Below, piece by piece: positions 63,431-64,000 of a DNA stretch of 64,000 nt (position 1 is the first letter of the stretch; each line of letters opens with the position of its first letter). The DNA comes from JAJRVM01 sp041752115 (GTDB lineage Bacteria; Planctomycetota; Planctomycetia; Pirellulales; Pirellulaceae). The notes beneath the pieces are model-generated. The model had not been told where the DNA came from. It did not search any database and saw only the letters and a list, made by a program, of their open reading frames with translations. The position numbers were made by a program, and so were the translations under genes. The stretch spans positions 1 to 64,000 of the forward strand of contig JBGSHS010000385.1 in NCBI GenBank assembly GCA_041752115.1. The letters run 5' to 3'.

Positions 63431-64000
63431 TTACATATCGACCCACGTCCCGCCGTCATTGGAGCTCTGCACGGCGGCAGCGATAAAGGCGATCCCCATC
63501 CGTCCGTCTGCGACGTTCGCGTACTTGCTGCCATCGCAGTTGAACGGCTTGCCCTCTTCGTAGGCACGCACATCCACTTCGAAGCAGCGATGCAGTCGCG
63601 CGAAGGCGTCGTGGAACGCTTCGGGATGGCCGGAAGGGATCGTGGGTTCCGCCATCAGATCTTCCGGCAGATCGCCCAGGAATCCATCGTTGGGAGCCAC
63701 GGCCGCACGATAGTAGATTCGTTCGGGCTGATCCGGGAGCATGATTTTCACCTCTTCCGGATACTCCTGCCGCCACTGGAGCGACCCCTTGGTGCCATTG
63801 ACTTCGATCCCCAGATCGTTCTTGTGGCCGATGGCGATCTGCGACGCGCGCACCAGTGCGCGCCCGCCGTTGCTCAGCTGGCAATAGGTCGTGAAATGGT
63901 CATCCAGTTGGCGTCCGGATACGAACGTCTCCAGGTGTCCCTGCACCTTGCTGATTTCCAGGCCCGTGATGAAGCGCAGATGCATCAAGGCGTGCGTCCC
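63431..64000 (-). CDS. Gfo/Idh/MocA family oxidoreductase, C-terminal part (gene runs off the window)
   Basis: The last 190 or so residues of a Gfo/Idh/MocA-type dehydrogenase; the Rossmann N-terminus lies beyond 64000. The frame is open to the window edge (GTHALMHLRFITGLEI). The C-terminal beta-sheet domain is recognisable from QLSNGGRALVRASQIAIG, LGIEVNGTKGSLQWRQEYPE, and IPSGHPEAFHDAFARLHRCF, ending with GMAFI-like helix sequence (GRMGIAFIAAAVQSSNDGG). Enzymes of this type oxidise sugars or inositols with NAD(P). Planctomycetes carry many; substrate is unknown. A terminator follows. Confidence 0.88.
   Translation of the reverse strand, partial: GTHALMHLRFITGLEISKVQGHLETFVSGRQLDDHFTTYCQLSNGGRALVRASQIAIGHKNDLGIEVNGTKGSLQWRQEYPEEVKIMLPDQPERIYYRAAVAPNDGFLGDLPEDLMAEPTIPSGHPEAFHDAFARLHRCFEVDVRAYEEGKPFNCDGSKYANVADGRMGIAFIAAAVQSSNDGGTWVDM

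Overview
The window looks like chromosomal DNA of a planctomycete, probably of the Pirellulales. The evidence is indirect: lineage-typical gene types (a large membrane protein with the N-terminal YYHWLGIPP / NHYRLLGI module, an ECF sigma factor beside a Ser/Thr kinase with a built-in zinc-binding anti-sigma motif, MoxR/DUF58/DUF4129 proteins, GH10- and GH43-like secreted proteins, a DUF4380 protein), high GC, many long gene-free gaps, and a bacterial set of tetrahydromethanopterin-type cofactor genes. No rRNA, tRNA, CRISPR array, transposase or phage gene could be supported.

Layout. 1-216: 69-bp tandem repeats. 221-1697: FetAB-type ABC exporter. 1829-2779: secreted beta-propeller glycosidase-like protein. 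2869-8073: MoxR ATPase, DUF58 protein and a DUF4129 membrane protein. 8148-11539: TPR-like lipoprotein, PP-loop tRNA-thiolation-like enzyme, RNase III. 12347-15241: CbiA-like protein without its active-site residues, then MgtE. 16432-25800 (minus strand): glycosyltransferase, dapA, pdxJ, and a pterin cluster of beta-RFAP synthase, DUF447 protein, PabA, PabB, DHPS-like protein and an SDR. 25943-29053: PQQ-propeller membrane protein and a secreted repeat protein. 29757-32227: two paralogous PLP transsulfuration-type enzymes. 32418-33158: secreted Cys-rich protein. 34050-39449: nagB, pta, ackA, DUF4954 protein and acyl carrier protein, the last three tightly packed. 39488-43531: DUF456 protein and the 1125-aa J-like/PEGA-like repeat protein. 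43943-45681: panD and an M24 peptidase. 45712-47376: GH10-like secreted protein with altered catalytic motifs. 48092-50175: ECF sigma factor and ZAS-kinase fusion. 50494-57824: coiled-coil lipoprotein, DUF4380 protein, two MFS transporters and a VTT protein, with 22-bp repeat arrays. 58139-63240: small proteins, ArsR regulator, CoA-disulfide reductase-rhodanese and a CDF exporter. 63431-64000: the end of a Gfo/Idh/MocA oxidoreductase.

How genes work together. The strongest pathway is on the minus strand from 25800 to 19442: PabA/PabB would make p-aminobenzoate, beta-RFAP synthase would join it to phosphoribosyl diphosphate, and the DHPS-like protein would act in pterin condensation. This is the methanopterin branch of C1-carrier synthesis. 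The adjacent SDR lacks the usual catalytic Tyr and may be a pterin-related protein. The second notable unit is nagB-pta-ackA-DUF4954-ACP, in which a beta-helix acyltransferase-like protein and a dedicated ACP are coupled to acetate activation. Around 58.9-63.2 kb, an ArsR repressor with a visible operator precedes a persulfide/CoA-disulfide enzyme and a Mn-like CDF exporter, suggesting redox and metal homeostasis.

Limits: family assignments come from reading translated sequence by eye, with no database search. Starts were moved from the longest frame to ATG/GTG codons with a ribosome binding site where one was visible.
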